The notes beneath the pieces are model-generated. The model was not told where the DNA came from. It ran no database searches and worked only from the letters and a program-made list of their open reading frames with translations. Shown in pieces: positions 48,711 through 60,984 of a stretch of 64,000 nucleotides of DNA (the first letter of the stretch is position 1; every line of letters starts with the position of its first letter). The stretch lies in the NCBI GenBank assembly GCA_000469685.2, contig LS997565.1:41689166-41753165 (forward strand), given 5' to 3'. The position numbers and the translations under genes are program-made. Source of the stretch: Haemonchus contortus. Taxonomy: Eukaryota > Nematoda > Chromadorea > Rhabditida > Trichostrongylidae.

Positions 48711-49505
48711 ACAGGTAGCCAGCGGTTCGTGCCTGCCCATTTTGATCCACACTTAGAGACAGGAATGCTCATTTCGATATCTCCCTCTGATTTCGTGCCT
48801 TACTGAGGTTGTGTTCATTTACGTTTAAGATGAATGCTCATACCGTTCTGTAAACACAATCAGTCTAACACTTTCGAGCCCCGTTTGAAGTGTTGCATTG
48901 GAAATATTAATGGAAAGTAAACAAAGTTGTTTGTTCCAGGACTAAATCGTTGAGAGGTAGCAAGGTTCAGAAATGTGCTACCATTTTAATAGGGCTACTC
49001 GTCACTCATGATAGACAACCTTGTGAGACGAAGCTTTATTTTTTGGTGAGTGTCCTTTTAGACATATCTTACATACCCGCAAATAATGAGTCTATGCCAC
49101 GAAAACTAAGGGAGTCTTCCATCCGGAGTCCCTTTTCAACCATATTTCCCTTTAAAAGTGTTCACTGTTCTTCCCTCTACCTCCTGCACGACGATATACG
49201 GGCTTGGAGTAGGAAAAAGTGGAAATTATTTACTTAACACATTTATTAAGGTTGCAGACGCTTGTTACATCTGTGACCAATGGAATGTGTTAGTTCAGAA
49301 CATCATACCTAGGATTGAGTTGAATGCATGGTTACAAAACGATTTTTATCGAATAAATATTTTTGTTTGTAATCCGAATAATCTCGTGGCGGACAATTGA
49401 GTTATTTACAGAACGAAGTGAAGCACTACCACGTGAAAAGTCAGCTTTCATACAATACCTGCTTATAACATGAGAATAGGAACGTTTTTGCTCCATCTCA
49501 ACAAA
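48711..49505. other. Intergenic, no supported gene
   Basis: The first part (to about 48850) still resembles DNA near 62320-62460, the far edge of the duplicated unit. No exon chain or domain was seen. Confidence 0.45.
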
Positions 49506-52500
49506 CTAAGAGTGACCTTGACCTGGTCTACTTACAGCTTGTACGACAGTAGTTTGTCGATGTGAAATGATTGACCGTAAATGCTCTCGAACATCCGAAT
49601 TGAAGGTAAATAAAACGATCGGGGTGACAAGGTTATTAGAAATGATTATCAAGTTCGTGAGGATATTTAAGTAGAATTGACCGTAGCCAGTTATGCCCAG
49701 GAAGGGTACCGTAATGAACGCTAGCATTTCGACGACGATCAGAATGCTTATCAGCACGGTCTGAAATGAAGACAGTTCAAATTTTATAATTTTCACAACA
49801 TTTCATTCGAGGAGGTCTTCAGTATTTCTATTTCTCTGCTCTAGTACTCTTTGAGTTCATAAGCTCTTTGAAACATGGCCGACTTTTCGACTTTCTACTG
49901 AAGACACTCGATAAGCGAGGTAGGAAAAATGGCACTATTTACCCTTTACTGCCCCACTCTGTCGAGAAAGGGCTGGATTTCTATCGAATTTTTTCAAAGA
50001 AGGTGAAACCGGCTAGAAACTTGCCTAGAGGGGTAATTTGACCCGTAGAACACGAATATCGCATCCACTCATCATGAAAACGCCTGGGACACTAGTTAGG
50101 GGCAAGTTTTCAGCAGGAGCGGTGACCCAGCGATTTGGCACAGGCGCCTGTAGCGCAAGCGCTAGGCATTCTTATAACAAATGGATGCAATATTCGTGTT
50201 CTACGGGTCAAATTACCCCTGTAGACAAGTTTCTAGCTGGTTTCATCCTCTTTGATAGAATTCGGTAGAAATCCAGCCCATTCTCGACAAGGTGGGGCAG
50301 TAAAGGGTAAATAGTGCCGGAAAAATTTATTTTTGACGATCTGAGAGGTTCCTTGCTTCAAAAGTGTACAATGGTGAGCAGGATCAGTCGACAGCTCGTT
50401 GCGATTGCTTTTCGAGCATGACGCTCGCTACCACTTTTCGGAAGGACAAACTGGAAAAGTGGCAAGGGCTATAACAAGCCCAGAACTAAATTAGCCATTC
50501 CAGCAAACAGTCGCCATCAGAGACCTAAAAACACTTCGAAGGCCTTGATCTGTAGAGATTTTAGGGTGATGAAGATCTATTCCACTAGCCTTCCAGTCTT
50601 TCTCCCTATGTCCGAAGTGTAAAAGCGGAACTTGTGTGCGGAACCGGATCCACGTCAATGGCATTGGTATTTCAACAACCTCTCAATAAGAAGAGCATCC
50701 TCCAAGGCCAACTAAACTGAACGACATGCACGGAAGAAGCTCGTTTTCGCCTTCCCAATACTACCTCACCTTTTTACAATGCACGAAGCCCATATTCTAG
50801 TCAGTTCAGTCAGTCAATAAATAAATAAGTAAATAAATAAATATTGCAATAGTAGAATGATCTGCACCTGTACAAAAAATTTGATTTCCTGTTTCACTCG
50901 AGCCATCTCGCCATCATGAGTTGCATGTCGTATCTTCACATAAATGATAACGTACATGACGATCATTGAGATGGGAACGATGTTTGAGGCAATGTGCATG
51001 AACTAAATTCACTCCTATCAGGAAACATTCTTTTCTTGCTCTGCTGGATGTGAAGAACAAAAAAATCTTCAATGAAGTAGTAAAGCTTATAGTAGGTTGA
51101 TGCATATTTATTGCGGGTTTTTCGCATTTTCGCGACTTCTTTTCCCTCAATTCAATTTCAATAATGAATTCGGAATTTAATTAGGAATACTCTTCTAACT
51201 TTCCTTAACAAAAATAGTTTTAGAAAGTCATCTCCATATTCGTCACATTCTGCCTTATTACTTCGAAAAAGGTTGTAAGGTTGCACAGTCCTAAAGTGTT
51301 CTCAACGAACTTCTCGGCGATGGAACAGTCAGGCAAAGCCGGATAACGAATGGAAACTACTTCTACGGTTGCCCTATTCACCAACGGAAACTCCTATGGA
51401 TTAACAGTTTGATCGTCCGTTGAAAAATTGACTAGCGAACAGAACTTTAGACGAAATGGATGACTTGGTGGCCGATGTCAAGGCGTGGATCGCCTCCAAG
51501 TATCAAAACTTCTTCGCTTGTGAAATCCGACTACCTGGCAAATGGGAAGCAGTGCTCGACGAAGATGGTGAATATGTTCCAGAGTAGTTATTGAACATGA
51601 CTTTGCTAAATATTTCTATCGTTTCTCTGAGTAAAATCTGCTGAAAAGAATCCGCAATAATTAAGCATCAACCTGATATTGTTATGATATCAACACGTGA
51701 CAGTAACCCAAATTTATAGCAAAGTACATAGTTAACATGCACCTGAGGTTTCTCATAAGTCTCTTTTCACGTGAAATGTTGCCAGTGTTTTCAGTTGAAT
51801 TAATGATTGCTATTTTTAGTTGAATCAAGTTGAAATTACTTACATCATTATAATGAAATTCTCCCGGGACACGATTACTGCAGTTGTACCAAAAGTAGAA
51901 ATCTGGAATCAACAAGGGCTGAGCCTAATAGAATCAAAATGTATAGATAGTTAGTTAGATCATACAAAGTGATAAGATAGGGGCAGAATAGAAAATTACA
52001 AGAATGTTTCTGCTTTTTTTATCGCGAACAGAACAGGGTTATTCCTGATTATGGTCAGAATCAGGGTTATGCATTGAGAAATTTTGAATAGCATACCCTC
52101 GATGAGTGATCAAAAATACAGAAAACCCACCCTATTTTATAAAAATATTGTAAATAAGGCATCTACTTTCGACCTTATAATCTACTCAGATTTGAAATCG
52201 AAGCCCAATTAGCAATTAGAAGCTTGACAAGGCTCATTGAAGTCATTAGCTGACGCAATCCGTGACAAGCTCAATTTTCAGATTGACTCTGGGAATAAAC
52301 CCTATCCTTTATCCCTAGTGAAGTTGAACAGTAGCACTTTCTTCACGTAAAACGGTTCTGAAAGGAAAATTATGCACGAAACCCTTTTAAACAACCCTCA
52401 GTGTCAGGAAAACTCTTAAGTTGACCCGTCCAGGAAAACTCTCTGCGCAGTGACTCACGAAAAATCAGAGTATGGTAACTTGGTGAGTTGCGAACTTCAT

Positions 52501-53914
52501 TTCAAATGTTTTTCCATTTTTCTCTCTAAAAATTGGCTAGGTGCTCTTTAGAGAAAATTCTACTCTTTCGCCGTTGTCGATATAAGCTCAATTCTGATGG
52601 TGAGTAGAATGTACATAAGTAAAAGCGACAGTAGAAAAATGGCTCTTTGAAAGCATTCACTAATCCCGGTGTGAAAACAGCCGGGAACACGCAAACGGAC
52701 CGTCTTTGGCAAACTGCTTACGGCATCCAAAATAGTTTGATAATCCAATAAAAAGGAACACAATAATCCAAACAATGAGTGACATTCTAAACAGCAGCGA
52801 AGAATAGTTTAGGCAAGTTTGAGTACGAATACAGAAGTGTGCCAATCTACTTGGCATGTTAATAAGTAATGGCAAAGATTACTCACATCCTCGTTCCCCA
52901 ATAAGTGAAAAGCCTGTTGTGTAGTTGTGGAAGAATAAATAATAGAAATCGGTTGACACTCATAAAAAATGATAACAGAAATAAACCGTTGAATGCTATT
53001 CCTTCAAAAAATAATGGACCGTAGTATAAAGCTATACTATCGCCCATGTACTGAAATGATACATAAATAACAAACAGAGCGATCGACGGCCATTACTTTA
53101 ACATCTGAACTCTTCACGTGGAGATGGCATGGAAGACAGTCGCCAAGCTAGAAATGCCACATTGCTAAAAGTAGCTCGATGCACAGCCACAAGAACCTCG
53201 CGGTTCTGCTCCTTCTGAGGATCCACGCGAATGGATAAACATCCAGAACCTGGTTACGTGGACGGGTTTGTACTAGGATTTTTTTGTCCAGGTATATGAC
53301 CACGGCTCCAGATTGCTTGAAAACAGTAGAAAGATGACGGAAGAGTTGGTTTTGCCTTCACCTTTCATTTTCGATTTTGCCAAGTTTTAATTGGCTTATT
53401 AGCGTTCCCGATTCACTAGGCAGCCGTTCACCTTGACAGCACAGCTGTTGTGATGGAAGAAAATGTGCACACGCCATCTGATTAGCGTATTCTCTACAGA
53501 AACCTCTTTCCACCTGAGCTTCTTCTATACAGCTACTTTAAAGATTACTCTGAATAAGTACCTGACGACCTGTGAGCGTAAGGGGAAAGGCAATATAAAC
53601 ATCGAGTAGAAGGGCGCAAATGTCGCATCCTTGCAGTTGTACAGTAATAACATAAAAACTGACACGACGAAATGTTTTCCAACCCTGAATTTCTAATAGA
53701 TAACAGGTAATCGTTGAATGGAGCTTTTATTCCTAATTAAAGAGAGGATAATAATAAAAAAAAATAAAAGAATGAAAAATGGAAAGATGAGACCGGTTCT
53801 TACTTTGTAGAGTGTAATGGCGAGTATAGTGTGGAGTACTAGGCCAACAATGGCTGGAATCAGGATCAGGAGCGAAGCTAGTAGTCGAATTCCAAATGTT
53901 GCTTCAAGGCTCAT
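49506..53914 (-). CDS. Srx-like chemoreceptor copy 3, intact
   Basis: Seven exons join in phase to 310 residues: 53804-53914, 53562-53684, 52887-53050, 52701-52786, 51844-51902, 50868-51002, 49506-49760. Landmarks match the family: LEATFGIRLLASLL, CDICALLLDVYIAFP, MSVNRFLLFILPQLHNRLF with a full NRF motif, FYFWYNCSNRVPGEFHYND, MARVKQEIKFFVQ before helix 6, and SNNLVTPIVLFTFNSDVREHLRS at the end of helix 7. Exon 6 is nine bases shorter than in the twins. The exon-4 donor (GTCCGT) is weaker than the usual GTAAGT/GTATGT of the family. It is the best candidate for a working receptor in the right-hand array. Large introns hold a hAT-like MITE (intron 6) and ATAA repeats (about 50815-50845). Confidence 0.85.
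49931..50318. mobile_element. hAT-like foldback MITE with long inverted arms
   Basis: 388 bp flanked by the exact 8-base direct repeat GGAAAAAT (49923-49930, 50319-50326). The inverted arms run about 138 bases each (49931-50068 and 50182-50318), beginning GGCACTATTTACCCTTTACT, with few mismatches. There is no coding capacity. The 8-bp target duplication is typical of hAT elements. It lies in intron 6 of the intact Srx-like receptor. Confidence 0.92.
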
Positions 53915-56894
53915 TATCGAAGATCACTGAAATCTATACGATATGTTTATCTTCACTTTTCAAAAACTAAAACTTCTTTTCGGGACGGAATTCAATCACT
54001 ACCAAATGGCACATCATGTATAAGAGAACAGGGAATGAATAAATTCGAGTATCGATGAAAAAGTGAAAGGCCCAGCACTACTAAAAAGTGCGCTTGACAT
54101 CTACGATTAGCAATACTCGGGTGGTCACTACTATTTCAATGAGTTCGATTTGTGCACACGACAGCACAAAGTAACGAAACGTTCTGATGAAGTGACGGTT
54201 TTTCAATATTTAGTCAGCTGACACCGCAAATTTTATATAGTCCAGATTCTTTCAAAATGTGCCACTGATCCTGCCTGCTACATCTACACATGGAAGAAAT
54301 TTTTTTCGCCGCCTACTTAAAACTCGATGACACAAACGATGCTTTTCTCGGTAGAAGTTACACGTTTCTCTCGTTTGTGGTGGCGATCTGTGGCTAAGCT
54401 CGTATTGGACCGCCACTGCACTACACTACTGATTTGCAAGAAATAATACATGTGGAAATCAACACTCTGTCAATAATTTCAATTCTGTGAATTACACTAC
54501 ATAAGCATCCTTTGAAGCTTCAAACTTTCAACCTTTCAATGAGCCCTTTCCCTATCCAAGTCGTTAAATGACTACGCTTACTATACGGCAAGCCCTTCTT
54601 AAGGTTGTCAATAGTTTCAAGACTAAAGCGAAACCAAGCTATGAGATAGCTACTCGCACTTCGAAGCAGATGAATGGCCCCTTAGGCCCAGCGGAACAAA
54701 AAGGGTTCGCGTTCCTTTCTGTGTTTCGAAACCTGTGGGGTCATTCATGTGCTTCTAGGGCAGTTTCACAGGCATAGCAGCAAATTAGGTTTGCACCGAG
54801 CCCCTTGGAACGACTCGTCTAAGACAAAGGAATTTCCATTGATTTTTTTTGCGTCTTCCAAATATTGCTCTAATTAAACAGTATCAGGATAGGAGGCAGA
54901 ACATGCAAAATAAACGTGCACGTAGGTGAAGATATAGGAGATAGGCAACCATCTCCTTAAACTCGACGAGAGAAAATTTTATGAATTTTGTTTGAAATGC
55001 TGTGAAACAAAGAAAATTGCTAGCAAGAAGTATCCTCAATAGGAAACAAAGATTGCAATATAAAGTTGAAGTTGAAGTTGAATATGTCCGACTGTTGGAA
55101 AACATTGCAATGGCCAATGCTCTTGTGGAACTGGAGGGCTTATCAATATCCGCCAAGTAATGCTCTGGATGTGAAAGTCTGTGATGACCATAAATGAACA
55201 CATGAATGTTATTCTCATTGATCAAGTAACAAATAAATAATTGCATTTGGCTTGCCGTACATTCAAGCGTACGAAATTCCCTAGTGTATTATTTCTTCGC
55301 ACGAATTCCCTTGTTTTTCACGATGATTCATCTGTATCTGAAGCCCTCAAGTGGGAGCTGACTCACGCTCGATAACTGATCACCTATCACTACATAACCC
55401 TACATATAGTTCATAACTTCCACATCAAGCTGGAGAAGGTTTTGAGCCAACTCAACTATGTATACTCAAAATTAAAATACGAAAGAATCTAGACGTGCCA
55501 CAGACAGACAAAATATGCAGCGCAATTAAAAATTGGTCAGTGCCTTGAATGGAGTCCCCCTGAGGTTCAGAAAATAACGACCACCTCTCACTATCACTGT
55601 AAGTATATTCCATCCCCTCTTCCCTCCCCGCCCCCTTCCCCCCCCCCCCTTTCCACTGGAACCACTGGAACTTCCACGGGGACGAATAAAACAGTCGTGT
55701 CGTCTCAAGGCTAAATCGAACCCAAAACATGAACACGGAGAAAAGTATTGAAGCAGGAGAGATTTTAGAAGCAGTGATTAGCCAGAGCGCAATCCTATCC
55801 TCTGCAACTCATGGTTTGGAAGAAATCAGTCACACCGCTTTGAACGCTTCAACAAAATAGAAGCGTTTTGCTAATGTAATCCTTCTATTTTGCCCCACCC
55901 ACTCGTTAAAGACTATTCATCGTAAATACGCAAGGAACGTTACTATCAGAGAATGGTTATATGCCTCAGTTATCTTCAAAGAAACATAATTACATTAGGA
56001 ATCCAACTCCGTAACTCCTCTATTGTTCATCTTTGTGCAGTACACCTCCAAACTGCATAACTTGGCTCAAAACAATATTTCGTTTTGTGTTGTTAGCGAT
56101 TTATTCATGCGTTTCGTGAGTACTCACCGGGCCTACATAGAAAGTCATGGTCTCGCTGTATACTTCTCTAAAACGCGTTCCATTTAAAGTCATGAAACCC
56201 GAGGCAGGCTTGCTGTTGTGAGATGGATCGAGCACTTGTATGTTCGCCAACCTGGAGCATCTTCACGACATTCATGGACCCTTCCCAATGGAGATCTAGC
56301 CTCCAACAAAGAAACAGAGGAGAAAAAGTACTATTTTTCCCTTCAGAGTTTTAACCATTATTTTGAAGGCAAAGGATTGCGATAATGTATTTCTATTCCA
56401 CAATAGCCATACCAATTTTCAAGCCGAACCGATAAATTTCGAAGGACTACCATCGAGATTAGGAGCAACCAGTGGCTTCATTGGTGCGATTCGAATGAAC
56501 GCAGTAATCTTCGACTGTTTTATCTTTCCAACTCCCACTCTAAAGAAGTCTAGGCCTCCGTTATAAAAATGCTGTACAATGCAAAAAAAATGTGCGATTT
56601 ATTCAAAATCATTGACATAAAAATGCAATTAGTAAACAGCGAGAACAACCTTTAATGAAGAGCCATACATGTAATCACAACGAGGAGGAGTAATTTGTCA
56701 ATCACATACAATCACTCTAACTATCGAATACTACTACCGCGTAATAAGTGATGACAATGAAACAGAATGGTTCGAATTACAATGGTGCGAAACTATATGA
56801 TCCCATTGAGCCGCTCATAGTCAAAGTGTCTAAAGTGTGCCCTTATTCTACTTTCCGGATTCAGAGAGTATATCTTGTTCTTGTTTGAAGAGCA
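53915..56894. other. Intergenic, no firmly supported gene
   Basis: Holds the presumed promoter of the intact Srx-like receptor, a C run near 55640 (about ten C), and short GTTGAA repeats near 55063. One plus-strand segment (56420-56520) resembles a laminin-G motif and is listed separately. Confidence 0.45.
56420..56520 (+). other. Weak laminin-G-like coding segment
   Basis: The plus strand reads INFEGLPSRLG then GFIGAIRMNAV, which fits the GLP...GFxGxIR spacing of laminin-G domains, though the usual Cys of GCIR is Ala. A possible TTTTCAAG acceptor precedes it at about 56413-56420. No neighbouring exon was found, so this may be chance or a stray exon. Confidence 0.25.
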
Positions 56895-57075
56895 TCAAAA
56901 CAGCTTGTTGACAATTTGCACTACCATTGTTTTTTGGTTTGAAACAACAGTGAATAATCGCCGGCGAATTCCGAATTAAAAGCAAATATTACTATTGGAG
57001 TAACGAGATTGTTAGACATGATGATCCAACTCAGCACGATATTCAATTAGAATTGCCCATAGCCAAAGACCACAA
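56895..57075 (-). pseudogene. Relic last exon of another Srx-like receptor
   Basis: The minus strand reads FGYGQF, a stop in place of the conserved Tyr, then LNIVLSWIIMSNNLVTP, followed by IVIFAFNSEFAGDY. This matches helix 7 and the FNSD/E tail of the four receptors in the array. The first third of the exon is replaced by unrelated sequence and no upstream exons remain. It is a leftover of a further array member downstream of the copy at 57469. Confidence 0.82.
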
Positions 57076-57084
57076 TCAAGAGTG

Positions 57085-57405
57085 AGATTATCGCCGACAT
57101 GGTCCCTCCAGTTCTGGTTCGGTACACGAGTTTAGTTGTCAAGAATCGCATTCATTAATTCTAATTATATACAAGCGTATGCTACAAAAACGAATCAACT
57201 GACAATTGCAATGCAAAAGTCAAGTGTCAAACATTAACTTATTGAAAATACATAGATTTCTCTGTGGCTACAAGAGGTATGACAACGAGTTTTGTAAGCA
57301 AATGAAATGGAAACCTCTGCAAGTGCTGGAATTCGAATAGTAGCAGCTAATGGAAAACTGACAGAGGAGTAGCATACACATGCGAAAGTGCCTACCCTAA
57401 TGAGA
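57085..57405. repeat. Downstream block of the duplicated receptor unit, copy B
   Basis: Counterpart of 43430-43745. The 240 or so bases that follow the block in copy A (43757-44000) are missing here, so one copy has an insertion or the other a deletion. Confidence 0.75.
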
Positions 57406-57468
57406 TACGGACACCGACATATCGTTTCTATATCACTTGATATTGCAGGTGAGACTTTCTCGTTCGTA

Positions 57469-60432
57469 TTAGCGTAATATCCTTATCAGAGCACAGAGGC
57501 TACCACCTGAGTATGGGGTATTCGATATCTGATAACATTCAAAGAAAGATAGTTTTGGGATATCCGAATTGAAGGAGAATATGACTACTGGAGTAACAAG
57601 GTTGTTAGCGATGATTATCAGGTTCAACAAAATGTTCAGATAAAATTGACCGTAGCCACTGACTTTCAAATACGGTAACGTAACGAATGCTATCACTTCC
57701 ACGATGATCAGAATACCAATGAGCACTGTCTGAAATGGCTAATATCAAGTTACAGTTTGAGCTTCCAATTTTGGTCGAATAATTTCGTTGGTTGCAACCC
57801 GTTGTCGTAAAAGATTCATATTCCCAATGTTTCTACAGTAAAGCAGTTGCGCAGTAGAGATATAGATATATTTTCGTCGTAATAACGATAATACCTGCCA
57901 CGCGTAAACACCCACTACGATACCTTTTGTTGGGCGCACCTCGAACTTGGGTAATTAAACCTTCATAACATTAACTACAACAACGGTAACAATAATCAAT
58001 GGGTACTAGGCGCAAGATCTTCAACGGCAATGAGAAGTCAGATAACTGAGGCCAATAAGTGATACACGTACGACAGTCCAAAAGGAGTAATTCAAAGAAA
58101 GAAGCTTCAAACAACACTACACCAGAAACAACTACAGTAAAACAAGTACAACACAAACAGTACCAGTAATTAAGGAGATGGTGAGAAGATGTATGAATGT
58201 AAAAAGAGATATGTATGTATGTAAAAAGAGGGCGCGATAAAAACGAATGATCAGGAAGAAAATTCTAGAATGGACAAGACGGGGGATTATTGAGAGCGGG
58301 CGCGATGTCATGTGATCCCGTAAACGGTGCGTTGCGGTCCTATATACCCCTCGTTTCCCGCGCATTGGGCGTGAAACCAATTGATCGCGGCTTGAGAGCC
58401 GTGATAGACGGTGTTTTTTACGGTTTGATCAGAAAACTTGAGCTTTCCGGGAAGCACAGCCACTGACCAATGCTTTATGCTTAAATTCTTGAATATGCTC
58501 AGCTTCCATTTCCATTTGGTAAAGGTGGATCTAGAATATCAGTCACTTGTTAGATTGTTTGAGTTAGTTCTCGAGCTTTCCATGGCTAGTTTTGTATGGC
58601 CACAGCATTCCACTTTTCTAAATCTTCCCCTTTTTCAGCGATGCTGCGTTTTAAGCGGTTTTTTGCATGTGATACATTGAATATAAAATATAGCTTGCTC
58701 AAAGTCACCTGCAGGAAGAACTTGATTTCTTTCTTCACGCGTTCCATTTCGCTTTTCGTACCTGCTTCCGATGGGACTTTGATTTTCACATAAATGATCA
58801 CATACATTATGATCATCGCTGCGGGAATGAAATAAGCTTGAATATTCATAAACTAAATAACTTGAGTATATTTTCAGAAGAGACTATCACAGCAAAGATA
58901 CTCCAAAAAAATTTCTCTAAACCATCACCTACATCGTTATAGTGAAACTGTCCTGGAACTCTGTTGCTGCAATTGTACCAAAAGTAGAAACCTGAAAAGA
59001 AATACAACTGGATGAGAAAATAAAGCGCTCTATTCAAACTAGTTTAATCTTTTGAGAACTCGCTATCATAGTTACTAAGGCTATTTCTACGAGAAATCAA
59101 GTCCCTTTCTCCTTTCTTTTACGAGACTCTAATGAAATCAGAGCATTCATCTAACATAGAGCTCTCCTGCCCTCTCTATAACTGTATCTCAAGTCATTAA
59201 CAGGAAACTGAGTATACGGTGCGCTTAGGCTTCACTTTTTGCTGGTTCTAACAATTTTTTTGTAGATTTTTAGATTCATTCCAGCGAGAAGGCAGGAGTA
59301 GGCGTGGTGGGCAATAGTGGGGCGAGGTGGTGAGACAACTAGCCAATGCGGGCGGATTGGAGCTACTTCTGCATATGAGTCATTATATATGACGGAAGGT
59401 TCGGAACATACCATCCTTAGCGAATTGCTTTCGACATCCAAACAAATTCGACAATCCAATAAAAACGAATACGTAAATCCAGAGAAATAATGATATTCTA
59501 GATCAGTGTTGTGAGCAGTTGTAAAAAATGAGTTCAATGGAAACAAATAAAAGTACATCGAAATTTGTTCCTGAATTTGTCAGGTGATTATGTGGATCTA
59601 ACAAACACTCACATTCTTGTTCCCCAATAAGTGAAGAGTCTACTGTGAACTTGTGGAGCGACAAATATTAAAAATCGGCTAATACTCAGGTAGAACGAAA
59701 ACAGAAATAGGCCATTGAATGCGACTCCTTCGAAAAATAATGGACCGTAGTATAAGGGGATACTGTCTCCCATGTACTGAAAGAGTCAGATCAAAGTTTA
59801 TATCCTAGAAAAAAGATTATTGGAAAATTGGGAGAACAGTAATTACTAGCATTAGCGTTGAGCGGCTTCAGTAAGGTTTGTAAATGTTTGGGACCTCTTT
59901 TCAGGCAAAAAAGAAACTGAACATCATGTTGGTCAGGCTTATTCCGGTGTACTTTCACTATGCGGTGACTGTTGTAAATCAGAGATAACCCTAAAAAGCA
60001 CTGAAAAATCTCGTCGAAACTCGAGGTTTCCCTGTACTCTCACTGAGCAAACGAGAGGGATGGGGTTTCCAGAGTTTGAAGCCTGGTAAAATATGATTCA
60101 AAATTTTCGTTACCTGGTAGCCGGTCAAAGAAAGTGGAAAGGCAATATAGAGGTCAAGCAAAAGGGCACAAACATCACAACATTGCAGTTGCACCGTAAT
60201 CACATAAAAACTAATAAGATAAAAGGTCTTCCAGCCCTGTAATAATCAGCATTGGTAAAAGATGAGCAAACAACAACAATAAGCAATTGAACAGCAAAAA
60301 ATATCCTATTCAACTACTCACTCTGTAAAGCGTTAGAGCCAATAGTGAGTGCAGCCCTAGTCCAATGAGGGCTGGTATCAGAATAAGCATCGATGCTAGG
60401 AGACGAATTCCGAATGTCGCCTCCACTTCCAT
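57469..60432 (-). CDS. Srx-like chemoreceptor copy 4, altered C-terminus
   Basis: Seven exons join in phase to 315 residues: 60322-60432, 60114-60236, 59613-59776, 59412-59497, 58933-58991, 58709-58852, 57469-57729. It is the near-twin of the frameshifted copy at 44038-46890 (for example identical VPSEAGTKSEMERVKKEIK in exon 6). Helix landmarks match the family; the NRF motif reads SRF in both twins. The codons after FNSDI differ: one extra C (plus-strand GGGATATCC against GGATATCC in the twin) shifts the frame, so the tail ends in LIRILR instead of the ancestral-looking end. All seven helices are retained, so it may still work, but the cytoplasmic tail is novel. Ligand unknown. Confidence 0.8.
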
Positions 60433-60984
60433 TTAGTTCGATGTAGTAGACCTCCCAGCTCAAATGAGCGTAATCCTTATGCCTTCAAGGAAAACAGCCA
60501 AAAGACTAGAACATCTTAGGAAGCGTTATACTGACCGAACGATTTGCCGAATACGTAGCTATTCAGTAGTGTTAGCCCGTGGTCCCTTTTCACAGTTTTG
60601 TTCCCCCATTGCTAGAATGCAATTGAACAAATGGCAACTGCATTAGTCATGGACGTATTTACAGACGGAATGAAGGCTCTAGCTGAAGGTAAAGGAAATT
60701 GCGATTAGTAATCCTTCACTTTTGCCAATCACACAACAAAAAAAAACATGCAGAGAAGTGTAAGTTTCATGGAAAGGACAGGATGCACAGACAGCTATGG
60801 TGTGAATAGCGTAGCCGGCTCTGTTGTCAATAAAGAATCCTCTAAGTATACATCAGTTCAGTGAGCTTGCAAATACTCTTCTTGAACAATGTTAGTGCTC
60901 TAATTATGACAGAGGTGGTTCGTATAAGTCGACGTTTCCACTCGATGCAGTGAAAATGAGAAAATGACACATAACGAGAAGTAG

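Noticed and set aside
48389..48772. 127-codon minus-strand open frame upstream of the frameshifted receptor
   Set aside because: It reads through the palindromic MITE at 48445-48702 and its target sites; the frame is a by-product of the GC-rich inverted repeat.
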